This document shows, piece after piece, positions 10,628 to 20,803 of a DNA stretch of 64,000 bases (position 1 is the stretch's first letter; the number at the start of each line of letters is the position of its first letter). The notes under the pieces were generated by a model that ran no database searches, was not told the DNA's origin, and saw only the letters and a program-made list of their open reading frames with translations. A program made the position numbers and the translations under genes. Source of the DNA: Phialophora verrucosa (taxonomy: Eukaryota; Ascomycota; Eurotiomycetes; Chaetothyriales; Herpotrichiellaceae). The stretch is taken from assembly GCA_002099365.1 (NCBI GenBank), contig MSED01000005.1:2381036-2445035 (forward strand), written 5' to 3'.

Positions 10628-11560
10628 ATGACCTCTCCACCCGCCGCCCCCGCTCCTCTCTCGCAGCGCTTCGACCACAGATCCTCAACACACAGCTATA
10701 CCATCCACTGGACGGCGCTCGGCTCTCCGACCTGCCCACCGCTCATCTTCGTCCACGGCACGCCGTGGTCGTCGCGCGTGTGGGTGCCCTTCGCACTCTC
10801 GCTGTCGCGGTACTTCCGCGTATACCTGTTCGACAACCCGGGATTCGGGGCCTCTCCCTTGGGAAGACCCCTCCCGGGCAAGGAACACGACATCCCCGCC
10901 AAGGTTGCCTTGGACGCCGACCTGGCGGAGCAATCGGCCGTGTTCGCTGCTCTGTTCCGCTCGTGGTCGGACAGCCCCAGTGAGGGATGGGACGGGCGGG
11001 CCGCGCACGTCGTGGCGCACGATCACGGCGGGTTGATGGCTTTACGGGCCCACCTTTTGCATGGCTGCCAGTACGCGAGTCTGTGTCTGATCGATGTGGT
11101 TGCGCTGGGCCCGTTCGGACAGCCCCTGTTCAGGCTTGTGGCCGAGAATGAAGCTCTGTTTCGACAGTTGGGCGGCTCGGTGTTCGAGGGCGTGGTGGAG
11201 GCATATATCCGCGACGCGGCGCACAAACCGCTGCAGAGGGAGGTGATGGAGATGTTGAAGGCGCCGTGGGTGGCCGGTCAGGAGGGGAGGGACGGGTTTG
11301 TGCGCCAGCTATGTCAGGCCGACAGTCGCAACACGGCCGAGGTGGAGGGGCGGTACGGCGAGGTCGGGGCCAAGATGCCCGTGCGGATTATCTGGGGGGC
11401 AGACGATAAGTGGATTCCTGTCCAGACGGCATATAGACTGGCTAAGGCGCTGGATGCGAAGGAGGTGGTCGTGATCGAGGAGGCGGGTCATCTAGTCATG
11501 TACGATCAGGGCGAGAGACTGGGCGTCGAGCTGGCCTGGTGGCTCGGCAGTGTCTTGTAA
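10628..11560 (+). CDS. Alpha/beta hydrolase with Asp nucleophile (epoxide hydrolase/dehalogenase type)
   Basis: 310 residues from the ATG at 10628; the frame stays open further upstream but without an ATG. Core alpha/beta-hydrolase features are visible: oxyanion-hole motif FVHGTPW (H43-G44), FDNPGFGAS, the nucleophile elbow HVVAHDHGG with Asp132 where serine hydrolases have Ser, a probable acid Asp in GADDKW (259-260), and catalytic His288 in EAGHLVMYD. The Asp-type elbow points to epoxide hydrolase, haloalkane or fluoroacetate dehalogenase-like chemistry, forming a covalent ester with the substrate. The substrate itself cannot be read from sequence. No signal peptide is seen. The gene converges on the SDR, with only 73 bp between stop codons. 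Confidence 0.85.
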   Translation: MTSPPAAPAPLSQRFDHRSSTHSYTIHWTALGSPTCPPLIFVHGTPWSSRVWVPFALSLSRYFRVYLFDNPGFGASPLGRPLPGKEHDIPAKVALDADLAEQSAVFAALFRSWSDSPSEGWDGRAAHVVAHDHGGLMALRAHLLHGCQYASLCLIDVVALGPFGQPLFRLVAENEALFRQLGGSVFEGVVEAYIRDAAHKPLQREVMEMLKAPWVAGQEGRDGFVRQLCQADSRNTAEVEGRYGEVGAKMPVRIIWGADDKWIPVQTAYRLAKALDAKEVVVIEEAGHLVMYDQGERLGVELAWWLGSVL

Positions 11561-11633
11561 GAGAGAGGTGTACGGACTATAAGATTCATGATATGAATGT
11601 GTGCCAAACTTTTGGATGCTTGCCTCGCTTGCT

Positions 11634-12482
11634 TCATGTCCTCCCCGTACTTGAGGTGATGCCTCCGTCGACCACCAGCTTCTGCCCCGTGATGTATCCC
11701 GCGGCAACATGACTCGATAGGAAGACCACCGCGTTCGCCACATCCGTCGAAGTCCCCATCTGGCCCGTGGGCACCTGGTTGTGTCTCGTCTGCACCATGC
11801 CCTCGTAATCGCCATCGGCGTACTTGTGCGCCAGCGTCTGCACCAGCGGGGTGAACATCAAGCCGGGCAGCACGGCGTTCAACCGCACGCCCTTCTTCGC
11901 GTACATGACGGCCGTGTGCTTGGTAAACTGCGTGACCGCGGCCTTGGTCGCCGCGTACGCCACCTGAGGCTTCCCCGCATACCGTGTCGACACGACGCTG
12001 GAGATGCTGACGACAGCACCGGCACCCTGAGCCTCCATGATGGGAAGGACGAAATGACCCGTCAGGTAGACGCTTTTCAGGTTGAGACTGACCTGGGAAT
12101 CCCACACCTCCTCGCTCATCTCGGCGGGGCCGCCGCGCTCGCTGCGCCCGACGTTGTTGACGAGGATGTCGATGCGCCCGTGCCTGGCCATGCAGTCCTT
12201 GACGAACCGCTCGACGTCGGAGGATTGGGTGACGTCCGCGGTGGCCACGTCAACCACGGCATCTGGCACGAGCGCTTCGATCCGCGATTTTGTATTCTCG
12301 CCCGCCGAGAGGTTGATGTCGCACCCGAACACCTTGACGCCATTGCGGGCCAGGGCGAGCGAGATGGCAGCGCCGTTGCCCCATTTCTCATTGTCAGAAG
12401 GGCCGTCCTGGCCGATTCCTGTCACCAGCGCGACCTTGCCGCGCAAGTCGGGGTAGATTGGGCTCTGGTCGGCGGCTGCCAT
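11634..12482 (-). CDS. Short-chain dehydrogenase/reductase (classical SDR, enlarged cofactor loop)
   Basis: 282 residues from the ATG at 12482 (the frame continues upstream to 12575 without conserved sequence). NAD(P)-dependent oxidoreductase. The Rossmann start is VALVTGIGQDG, then an extra stretch, then GNGAAIS at 35-41, so the TGxxxGxG loop carries about seven additional residues. NNVG (109-112), the catalytic Ser (161 or 162), Y176 and K180 (YAATK) are all present, and the C-terminus GYITGQKLVVDGG is the normal SDR ending. An Asp after the second strand (GCDIN) suggests NAD rather than NADP, by the general rule for this family. Substrate unknown. Confidence 0.88.
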   Translation of the reverse strand: MAAADQSPIYPDLRGKVALVTGIGQDGPSDNEKWGNGAAISLALARNGVKVFGCDINLSAGENTKSRIEALVPDAVVDVATADVTQSSDVERFVKDCMARHGRIDILVNNVGRSERGGPAEMSEEVWDSQVSLNLKSVYLTGHFVLPIMEAQGAGAVVSISSVVSTRYAGKPQVAYAATKAAVTQFTKHTAVMYAKKGVRLNAVLPGLMFTPLVQTLAHKYADGDYEGMVQTRHNQVPTGQMGTSTDVANAVVFLSSHVAAGYITGQKLVVDGGITSSTGRT

Positions 12483-13809
12483 GATGTTGTTATGATCCTC
12501 GGCTGAGAAAGACTTGAGGGCCTCCTGACTGTCAGTTCGTCTGGTCGTCTTGTTTCTTCCATCGGCCACGCACACAAACCTGAAATCTCAGACTTGTTGC
12601 CGTTGGTCCTGTCGGTCTTTCACCACAGCGGTTCCGAAACGTGAAGTTGCGCGCTCGAGCAATGCCTACCTTCAAGCGCGGTGAGAACGGCGTCGGTATC
12701 GTAGGCCGGCCACTTCCCGGTCGGTGGAGACGTTTTCTTTCGAGACGGGCGAGTTGAAAGTCCGAGATTCGGTAGGGGCCAACGCTGACTCTGCACGAGT
12801 CCTGGAGATGACCTTGTGGAGCGACGTGGAGAATGGAGTAGGCCACCGTGGAGAAGTTGGGGAAACCAATTCGAGTTCGTCCTCTGCGACTTCGGTGATG
12901 CCATCGAGCGCTGAGAGCTCGAGATTGTCTCGGAACCGCTCAAGCGGATGTTAGACTCTGCGCGGTGGTATGTAGAATGTGGACAGACAAGACTTGGCGC
13001 GCCCAAATGCGCGCAACTTGAACGGCGAATGATTGCCGTCTCACTTTTACCGAGTACCTCATAGTCTAATGAGTGAACGGCCAAGCTGGATCAGCACCAT
13101 GGCGCTCGTACTCGCACTGCCTTCCTCCTTCCATCCCTCTCCCGGCTCCTTTGTACTGTACCTAGCTGTCTAAGGCCGAAACGAGGCGGCTACATTCACG
13201 CCGGGAATGACCCATCCCACTACCTGATTAGCGAGCCTTGACACTGCAAGAGAAGCTTTTCAGCCGCGCCTTCGAAAAGCCTCTTCTTATCTCGACTTGA
13301 GCATGTGCACCTCCTTCCTGTCATTATTGCTGCACAACTCGGATCCGGGGCCACCATGAGGCTTTCCACCGAGGAGCTCGGAAGCCCGCGGTGTCGATCG
13401 ACTGAGCGCGACCTCGAGGTCACTTGCCTGCTTCCCTGCAACCACGGCCCCCGGCCACGCCTCATCTCAGGACCCAAAATCTCACAGCCTTCCCCGCACG
13501 ACGCGTTGATTGTCCACTGTCAACTAGGTTGGCTCTAACTGCCTGCTCGGATTCTGAATCCCTTCCTCCTGACTCATATGCAGCCAGAGCGACGAAAATG
13601 ATCTACAAACCCCCTGCCTATTCGCTCGGTCATCGGCCACTTACCCTCGGCTTTGGGCCTCAAATTGGGGATTCCATCATCGCCGTGATGGACCAGGAGG
13701 CTCCTTACAAAACTCTCCGGCTCCGGCCCTTCGTTTGACATCCGTCCTCCCTCCCTGCTTCTTTTCTACGGTTCTGCCTTCTAGCCCTTTTGCTAGCTGA
13801 ATTGCCAGG
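12483..13809. other. Divergent intergenic region, 1.3 kb
   Basis: Lies between the leftward SDR and the rightward MFS transporter. Open frames here show no domain and overlap on both strands. I see no gene, and presume the two promoters are here. Confidence 0.5.
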
Positions 13810-15776
13810 ATGTTGCACAAAATCATCGTCAACCAATGTGAGCCTCCTCTGTTTCAGCAGCCATGCCTCTTCAATACAAGTTGATGGAACTCGTCATCAA
13901 GAGCTAGCTAACCTTTGCTCACAGACAACCTATGGGTCGTCATCTTCGTGGCCATAGGCACGATATCCACAGCCTATGGACTTGCCATTATCGGGTCCAC
14001 CGTTGGACAACCTAACTTCTACTCGTACTTCAATCTCGCCGTGGCAGGAGAGCCTGGCTATGACCACACCACCAACATGATCGGTGCCCTGAATGGCGTC
14101 AATTCCGCCGGGGCGATCGCAGGTTGCATTTCCCAGGCCTGGTCTGCCGACAAGTATGGCCGTAAGCGTACAATGCAGATAGGATCGGTCATTCTTGTTA
14201 TTGGTGGCGCTCTCTGTGCCGGTGCGGTCGACATGGCCATGTTCCTCGTCGGCCGATTCATTGCCGGGATGGGTTCGGGCATCCTTGCCTGCGTTGTTCC
14301 GATCTACCAAGCAGAAGTATCGACACCAGGTAAGTGCTACCACCATGCTCAAGCTTTTGTCTCTTCCTCGGTCGCTTACCATTTGATTTCTCGTCAGAGA
14401 CTCGAGGAGCCATGGTTTGCGTCACTGGCATTATGTACGCGGTTGGCTACATGCTTGCTGGCTGGCTCGGTTTTGCCTGCTTCCACATGTCGGCCAATGA
14501 TCCAGCCGCACAGTTTGCCTGGCGATTTCCTTTGGCATTCCAGGTCGTCTTCCCTCTGATCTTGCTCGCCGGAAGCAAGATTGTCCCCTTCAGTCCACGT
14601 TGGCTTCTCTCGAAGGGACGGCGTCAAGAAGCTCTCGACGTGGTCAAACGACTCCATGCAACCCCGGGCGACACAGAGCACGTCGTTGCCCGACGCGAGT
14701 TCTGGCTCATGGAGAAGCAGTACGAGATGGACGCGAGCATGTCGCGGGCCCGCCATGGACAATTCGCCGAGCTCTTCTCAACGCCTGCCAACAGAAAGCG
14801 GACGCTGATGGCATGCATGTTGATGTGGGGCGACCAATTCCTTGGCATTTTTGTGATGACCAATTACGTAAGCACCATATCACTTCTGACCATATGATAC
14901 ATCGACTGACTATTACAAAAGGGCGTCTTGATCTATGCAAGCCTCGGGCTAAGCGGCGACATACCCCTCCTGCTCAATGCCTGCTGGACCACCTTCACCT
15001 TGATCGGGAACACCTGGACGGCATTGTATATCGATCGCTACGGCCGCCGACGCTTCATGCTCATCGGGTCCATAGGTTGTGTGGTGTCGGTGATTTTCTT
15101 AGCCGCACTCACAGCTTCCTTCCTCAACACGGACAACAAAGCCGGTCTCCGCGCGGGCGTCTTCTTCATCTGGTTCTACATTGTCTGGTGGTGTTTCTTC
15201 ATCGACGCCACGCAGTATGTCTACGTGTCTGAGATCTTCCCCAACCATTTGCGGCCCGCGGGAGTGGCATTGGGTCTGTCCGCTTTCTACTTGGCCAGCG
15301 AGGTCACGCTCGTTGCGGCGCCCGTGGCGTTGAATAAGATTGGCTGGAAGTTTTACTTGGTTTTGATCATTCCGAGTGCCGTGGTGAGTACCCATTGCCC
15401 CACCCCCTCTGTCCGGTTGACCCGGTCCAGAGAAAATAAGATGCTTCCGAGAGAAGAGAAAGAATGCTGACGTCGGCCGCCCTGTTTCTAGTACATCGTG
15501 ATCATTTACCTCTTCTTCCCAGAGACCAAAGGCCGGACCCTCGAAGAGATAGGCCACGTCTTCGGCGACGACATGCACGTCGCGCACAATTGGTACGAGG
15601 CAACCGAGGAAGAGAAAGCCACGATCGAACAGCAAGCTCTCGACGAAACCAAGGGTGGCCGCGTTCAGGAGAAGACTGCCGCCGCGACCAACGTGGCCGG
15701 AGAAGTCACTCAAGTTGAGGACCCGTATGCAGAGAAGGGGACCGCGACGTTGAATGAGAATACTGCCAAGGAGTGA
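13810..15776 (+). CDS. MFS sugar transporter
   Basis: Five exons: 13810-13837, 13925-14329, 14398-14867, 14922-15383 and 15492-15776, with all phases consistent and 549 residues in total. Twelve membrane spans are expected. Sugar-porter signatures are present: IGSTVGQPNFYSYFNLA in the first loop region, DKYGRKRTMQIG between spans 2 and 3, RYGRRRFMLIGS, and PETKGRTLEEIGHVFGDD after span 12. The first exon encodes only nine full residues and was chosen because it supplies the start and the conserved NQYNLWVV lead-in. Located in the plasma membrane; the substrate (hexose, disaccharide or quinate-like) is not determinable. The C-terminal tail of about 70 residues is charged and cytosolic. Confidence 0.9.
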
Positions 15777-16431
15777 ACCCCAAGTCCCGAACCGCTGTCG
15801 CGCGCAACAGAATAAAGGCAACCAGAATAGAAGCCTTAGACATAGATCGTGCCCGTCATAGATCACTCACTCACTCGGTCATATCCTTGAGATGGAAAGA
15901 CAATAATACATCGATGGTGATCTCTTCCTTCCTGTAGACCTAAGAAAGAAGGAGATGCAAATTTTTGGAGCGTAATGCCCTGAATAGATGGATCAAGTAT
16001 GAAGAGACGAAGAAGAGACAATGTGTCCGTTGTGTTTGAGACATATCATCAGTGCGCCGTGTTGATTGCGCTCTGGTCTCCACGGAGCGACGAGGCTTGT
16101 GTCTGGCGCCACAATACGCCCTGACTGGCATTGGACTGAGAGGAGTGAGGGGGACCTGACAGGTATCTGTATCTGTATCCGTGTCATGTAGTCAATCGCT
16201 ACCAGTAAGAGAAGAGAAGACAAGCACTCGTTCGTCCGTTCGATAGCCCTCCCTACCGTTTCGACGCCCCGATAACTCAACAGGTCAGACACATCACCTC
16301 ACCTCACCTCGCGAGTCGTCCAGCCAAACACATCACCTCACCTCGCGAGTCGTCCAGCCAAATACATCGCCCCGCCCCGCCAGCACTCAAGCCAAGCCCT
16401 GAGTGTCGCAACAGCGCGGGGGGGGGTGTAT
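15777..16431. other. Intergenic region with short tandem repeat
   Basis: 3' flank of two convergent genes. Contains the repeat at 16291-16363 and a G-run (16420-16427); no gene is seen. Confidence 0.5.
16291..16363. repeat. Two-copy tandem repeat (39 and 34 bp)
   Basis: Copy 1 is 16291-16329 and copy 2 is 16330-16363. Both share ACATCACCTC and GCGAGTCGTCCAGCCAAA; they differ mainly by one ACCTC unit, so slippage within and between copies is evident. It is intergenic. Confidence 0.85.
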
Positions 16432-16830
16432 CTAGGCCAGAGGCGCAAAATATCCACAAAAAGTCAACACTCCCCCGAAAGCGGCAACCACCAGGGCTCC
16501 AAGCCTGATGTCCCTGGGGTCCGCCTTCCTGACGCCCTCCAACACCTTCTCTGGGATGAGCATGCGGGTCAATCCGAGAGCCAGGCCGGTCCAGCCGCTC
16601 AGCGTGACGAGGACGGGCCAGCCACTGGTCCAGAGGTTGTGGTGGCGAACAATGGCGAGGCCGGCGACGAAGATGATGGAGCCGTTGAGGAAGACGGTCG
16701 GCGGACTGCTGGAGGCCCAGATGTGCGCGTTGAGGGATTCCGCCGAGGAGATGGCGACGAGGGCCGGGCCGATGAGCCGAGCGAGATGGCGAGAGGACGA
16801 GGGAGAGGCAGACGGGCCGGTCGTGGTCAT
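16432..16830 (-). CDS. Small integral membrane protein, unknown
   Basis: 132 residues in one exon. Four hydrophobic segments at about residues 17-30, 45-60, 70-88 and 108-128 predict a four-span membrane protein. Between spans 3 and 4 is a conserved-looking polar stretch (TRMLIPEKVLEGVRKADPRDIRLG). I recognise no named family. The start at 16830 is the only Met before the first span. Confidence 0.6.
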   Translation of the reverse strand: MTTTGPSASPSSSRHLARLIGPALVAISSAESLNAHIWASSSPPTVFLNGSIIFVAGLAIVRHHNLWTSGWPVLVTLSGWTGLALGLTRMLIPEKVLEGVRKADPRDIRLGALVVAAFGGVLTFCGYFAPLA

Positions 16831-18596
16831 TGTTGGCTGAGATTGTGATGGATGTGTTTTACTGTAACTCGTATTTATGGCTAGGGGATGGTCCTGGAAT
16901 GACGATCGAATGACATGTACGAGTATGGTCTACCAGGGTCGACTACCGTGCATAATAGCTACGGCCCACAGTGGATGAACGGTGTCAAGGGTGGTGTGGC
17001 CTGACCGTCCAGAGCTTGGGGGGGCGGCACCGTTTCGCCAAAGCAAGGCAGTCAGTCACCTTTCGCCAGTCACGTTGTTGCACGGGGGGATATGATCAGA
17101 TGAGAGGGATGGATCTGGACTACATCTGCCCGCAACTCTTCCTGTGGTGATGGAAGATGGCTGCATCGGAAGTTCCGTTCTGAAAACTAAAAGTACGATG
17201 GGGGATGGCACTGCTTACATGGTTACCGGAACGTCCCGAAGGACCGCCGGAAAAAAATATACGCCGATTTCTCTCCGCAGTGATTTGTTGTCAGGTATCA
17301 GACGTACGAGTAGACAGAACAGATCCCATGGTGATAGCAGAGCTTCACATCCATGCGTGGTGGGAACGAATGTGATGCGGCGAGATCGAGCTGATGGCCA
17401 GATCTGGAACCGGTGAAACCACCTGCACGCAGATTCAGGGGACAACAAAGAATGATCTCGCTGGCTGTTAAGCGGAAGTACTAAACATATTGTGACAACC
17501 TAGGTACGGCCAGCAGAGAGTGCAATATGCCAACGTAGCTTGAGCGGACCAGCAGGTAGATATATCCAACACCTCCCGAAGTCTGGTCATCAACGAGCCA
17601 TGTCTTCGCGATCTCTGTCGAGCGGAGGATGACACCCATCTTGGTCCGCCCTTGCAGAGTATCGAATTATTGACCAACACCAAAGCTCGAACACGACAAC
17701 AATGCGGTAAGCTCACTTGTAGTGTCCTCGAAACCAATGCTTGGTCGGGTCGAACAGCATGCGTGAAGTCTCCAACCACGCCTTAACAGATAACGTCGCC
17801 ACGGCTGGTGCAATGGTATCATGCAGGGCATCGTCTTACAAGGTCAAAAGGAGGCATGTTGGGCCTCGCATCACGATCGTGGTGGTAGTAGCAGGGGTGT
17901 GAGAGATGTAAAGGTTTTCCGGATTTCACTCCTCAGGGCGAGTCCGGGTTTGTTTTATGAACCCTCCAAGAACACGAGTTCACAGCAAAACAGAACGCGG
18001 CATCGTCTGCAGACTGTTCTCAGGTAATTGATTAGCGATGGGCAATATGAAAGCACTCTTCTTATTAATGCTTCACGGGATGCTCTGTCTGTGGTCACAG
18101 GAGTGGCTGCTGGGAACCATCTCAGTCGCTGCGCGGACGAGGCGGCCGCACGTAGGAGAGATACGGCTGTCGAATAGGAGATCTTAACTCCGAAGAAACC
18201 CGCAACACAGACTGTTCGAAGGTCCCGCACAAGAGGACAAGCGACTCACAAAGGCCGAGGAGTTCGCGAGGTGACCAATGGGCTCTGGAGATGCATGACA
18301 TCAGAGGGCTGGAGTGGGGAAGCCTCCAGCTGCAACAGAGGCAAATCTGGCAACCGCGTAACGCCGAGTACGCAGGGAGATATGGACGTGTCGACGGGCC
18401 CAAGAAGGGGAGAGTCTACTGACTTCATGATGGACAAAGTCCGTTCGTTTCTAAGCAGCTTTCCTGTGGGATTCTCCACCTGACCAAGTTATATATTTGT
18501 GGTTCCTCAGCCTCGCTCCGTCTCTCCCTCACAATCACTTCCAACTCCTACTTCCACTTCCACTTCCACTCCACTTCTATCTTCCAACAGTGAACA
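16831..18596. other. Long intergenic region, 1.8 kb
   Basis: Upstream of both the small membrane protein and the aldo-keto reductase. I found no credible open frame or RNA gene. Pyrimidine-rich repeats (ACTTCC type) at about 18540-18580 immediately precede the reductase start and probably lie in its leader. Confidence 0.5.
18490..18495 (+). promoter_or_regulatory. Possible TATA box of the aldo-keto reductase gene
   Basis: TATATA about 100 bp before the start codon, followed by a CT-rich leader, the common arrangement for a regulated fungal gene. Position and composition only. Confidence 0.35.
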
Positions 18597-19682
18597 ATGG
18601 CACCGCAACTTCCGACCCGCAAGCTCGGCAAGAATGGCCCTGAAGTCACAGCCCTCGGCTTCGGCCTAATGGGCCTGTCAGCATTCTACGGCAAACCCAA
18701 GCCCGATGAGGAACGATACGCCTTCCTCGACCATGTGTACAACTCTGGAGAGCGGTTCTGGGACACTGCGGACATGTATGGCGACAACGAAGATTTGCTC
18801 GGCCGTTGGTTCAAGAAAAACCCCGGTCGGCGGGAGGAGATCTTCCTTTGCACCAAGTTTGCCAACTATGTCGACCCAAAGACTGGAGAGAGATCCGTGA
18901 AGAACGAGCCAGAGTATATCAGACAGGCTATTGACAAATCCTTGCGCCGGCTGGGTGTTGACCATATTGATCTGTATTACTGCCACAGAGTGCAAGCCAG
19001 TCAGCCCATCGAGATCACGGTGAGGGCCATGAAGGAGTTGCAAGATGCTGGCAAGGTCAAGTATCTGGGTCTGAGCGAGTGCAGTGCAGACACTCTCAGG
19101 AGGGCTTGCAAGGTAAGGGAGGGCTATGCTTGCGGAAGCCAACGTCCGCTAACAGTCAATCAGGTCGTGCACATCGACGCCGTGCAAATCGAATACAGTC
19201 CGTTCTCCATGGACATCGAGAATCCCCAGATCAACCTCCTCAACACATGCCGAGAGCTTGGCGTCGCCGTCGTGTGTTACTCACCACTCGGTCGTGGCTT
19301 CCTGACTGGCAGCATCCGAAGCCGGAGTGATTTCGAAGAGGGCGACTTCCGCACCTTTGCACCAAGATTCAGCGAAGAGAACTTCCCCAAGAACTTGAAG
19401 CTGGTGGACGACTTGAAGGCCCTGGCCGATGAGAAGGGTTGCACGCCAGGCCAGCTTGTGCTGGCTTTCCTCATGGCTCAGGGTGACGATATCATCCCGA
19501 TCCCCGGCACAACCAGAGTGAAGAACTTTGACGAAAACATGGGTGCTCTGAATGTCAAGATCTCGAGGGAAGACAATGCGAAGATCAGAAAGGTGATCGA
19601 CGCGGCCGAGGTTCATGGTGGTCGGTATCCCGAAGCGTTTGCAAAGGCATTGTTCGTGGACACCGTCCCACTGAAGGAGTAA
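18597..19682 (+). CDS. Aldo-keto reductase (AKR13-like)
   Basis: NADPH-dependent carbonyl reductase of the yeast/plant AKR13 type, with a TIM-barrel fold. A 51-nt in-frame intron at 19113-19163 (GTAAGG...AATCAG, with GCTAAC) must be removed; this joins RRACK to VVHIDAVQIEYSPF and leaves 344 residues, the usual length. The tetrad is complete: D56, Y61, K87 and H130. NADP-binding signals IPGTTRVKNFDEN lie near the C-terminus. Because the intron has a length divisible by three and no stop, an unspliced transcript would encode a protein with 17 extra residues between barrel elements. The substrate is unknown; relatives reduce pyridoxal, aldehydes or aflatoxin-like dialdehydes. Confidence 0.92.
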   Translation: MAPQLPTRKLGKNGPEVTALGFGLMGLSAFYGKPKPDEERYAFLDHVYNSGERFWDTADMYGDNEDLLGRWFKKNPGRREEIFLCTKFANYVDPKTGERSVKNEPEYIRQAIDKSLRRLGVDHIDLYYCHRVQASQPIEITVRAMKELQDAGKVKYLGLSECSADTLRRACKVREGYACGSQRPLTVNQVVHIDAVQIEYSPFSMDIENPQINLLNTCRELGVAVVCYSPLGRGFLTGSIRSRSDFEEGDFRTFAPRFSEENFPKNLKLVDDLKALADEKGCTPGQLVLAFLMAQGDDIIPIPGTTRVKNFDENMGALNVKISREDNAKIRKVIDAAEVHGGRYPEAFAKALFVDTVPLKE

Positions 19683-20082
19683 GGAGGCTGGGTTAAGAAA
19701 TGAATGAAGAAGATCCGAGGTGAGAGATTTTCCCATTCGCCACGTCGAAGTGGAGAGGTGTGAGCGATAGCATCCCTGTACGAAGTATCCCCGTAGCCAG
19801 AAAAGGATGTTCCTCCAAACCAAGATTCGATACTCATACAGAAGCGACTTCCCAGTCACGCCGCGGGTATATGCGCGAATCCCGACGCCAGAGCAGAGAT
19901 AAAAAGTAATCAGCGCCGCACCAGCGCGCACACCGACGGCCAAGCAGAGATGAGATATCCCAAGCCATCATCGCCTGCAATGGCAATAGCACAATCACAA
20001 TCACAATCACAATCAACTCGCTCTCGCTCTCCCTCTCGTACGCTCAAGCGCGTGTTGCTTATTGCGTATCACCACTCACCAC
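19683..20082. other. Convergent intergenic region
   Basis: Between the stop codons of the reductase and the small reverse gene. An imperfect ACAATC hexamer repeat occupies about 19991-20014. No gene is seen. Confidence 0.5.
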
Positions 20083-20310
20083 TTACTCTTCAAAGTCCTT
20101 CATCTTCGGCACGCGCCACATCCTCCTCGGTCCCAGAGCCTGGGTCTCGATCTTGATGTTGAACAGCGGCGTTCGCGGCTGATTGCGCAAGAATAGGTGA
20201 TAATTCCCTTTGACGCGGCTCATGGCCCGCCGGGTCTGGGTCTTCTGGTGGTCGAGGACGATGCTGTTGTACGTGTATGAGAAGCTGAAGGGGCGAGGAG
20301 GGCGGGGCAT
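20083..20310 (-). CDS. Small basic protein, unknown
   Basis: 75 residues starting at the ATG at 20310 (MPRPPRPFSFSYTYNS). It is rich in Arg, Lys and aromatic residues, with a compact, protein-like composition (RVKGNYHLFLRNQPRTPLFN, then RRMWRVPKMKDFEE). It sits head to head with coatomer epsilon across about 490 bp. A longer frame upstream is Ser/Pro-rich and looks like untranslated sequence. It could be a small mitochondrial ribosome or assembly protein, but I do not recognise it and make no claim. Confidence 0.5.
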   Translation of the reverse strand: MPRPPRPFSFSYTYNSIVLDHQKTQTRRAMSRVKGNYHLFLRNQPRTPLFNIKIETQALGPRRMWRVPKMKDFEE

Positions 20311-20803
20311 GGTGGAGGGAGGGACGAGGTGAAGGGAGGAACGAGGTGAGCGAGTGAGCGAGTGAATGCAGCGGCTGGTCCCACACGGGAGGGAGTGGCT
20401 ATTTGGGTGGGTGGGTTGGATTGGACTGTTTCGCACTGTATGTATGCTGTGTACGACAGGGGCGGGTGCTTGGAGTTTGGATCGGTGAGTATACGTTCGT
20501 GGGAAGGACAGGCGTGGTGTGGGCGAGCATTCAGATGTCCATTGAAAGTACCTACTCCGTACCTTGTAACGAATCCAAGACCAACCACCCGTGAACTGTG
20601 ACTGACTGACCGATTGACTGACTGCGGAAACATCAACTCGCCGTACTTGCCTCTTTGAAATAAAATGTTGACACGGTACGGGGTGCGAATACGCCGTACA
20701 ATGTCGACGACTTGCTATTCATTCCTAACACACCCAGCATTTGCAGAAGCCTAGCTGAATACACCGCACTACAATCGTCTCCCTCCTCCTCCTCTTCTTC
20801 ACC
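20311..20803. other. Bidirectional promoter region
   Basis: Separates the small basic protein from coatomer epsilon. CT-rich just before the coatomer start; no other feature seen. Confidence 0.45.

Noticed and set aside
13915..14559. Start of the MFS sugar transporter at 13915
   Set aside because: That codon is TTG and lies in the intron; the ATG exon at 13810 gives a proper start and the conserved NQYNLWVV lead-in.
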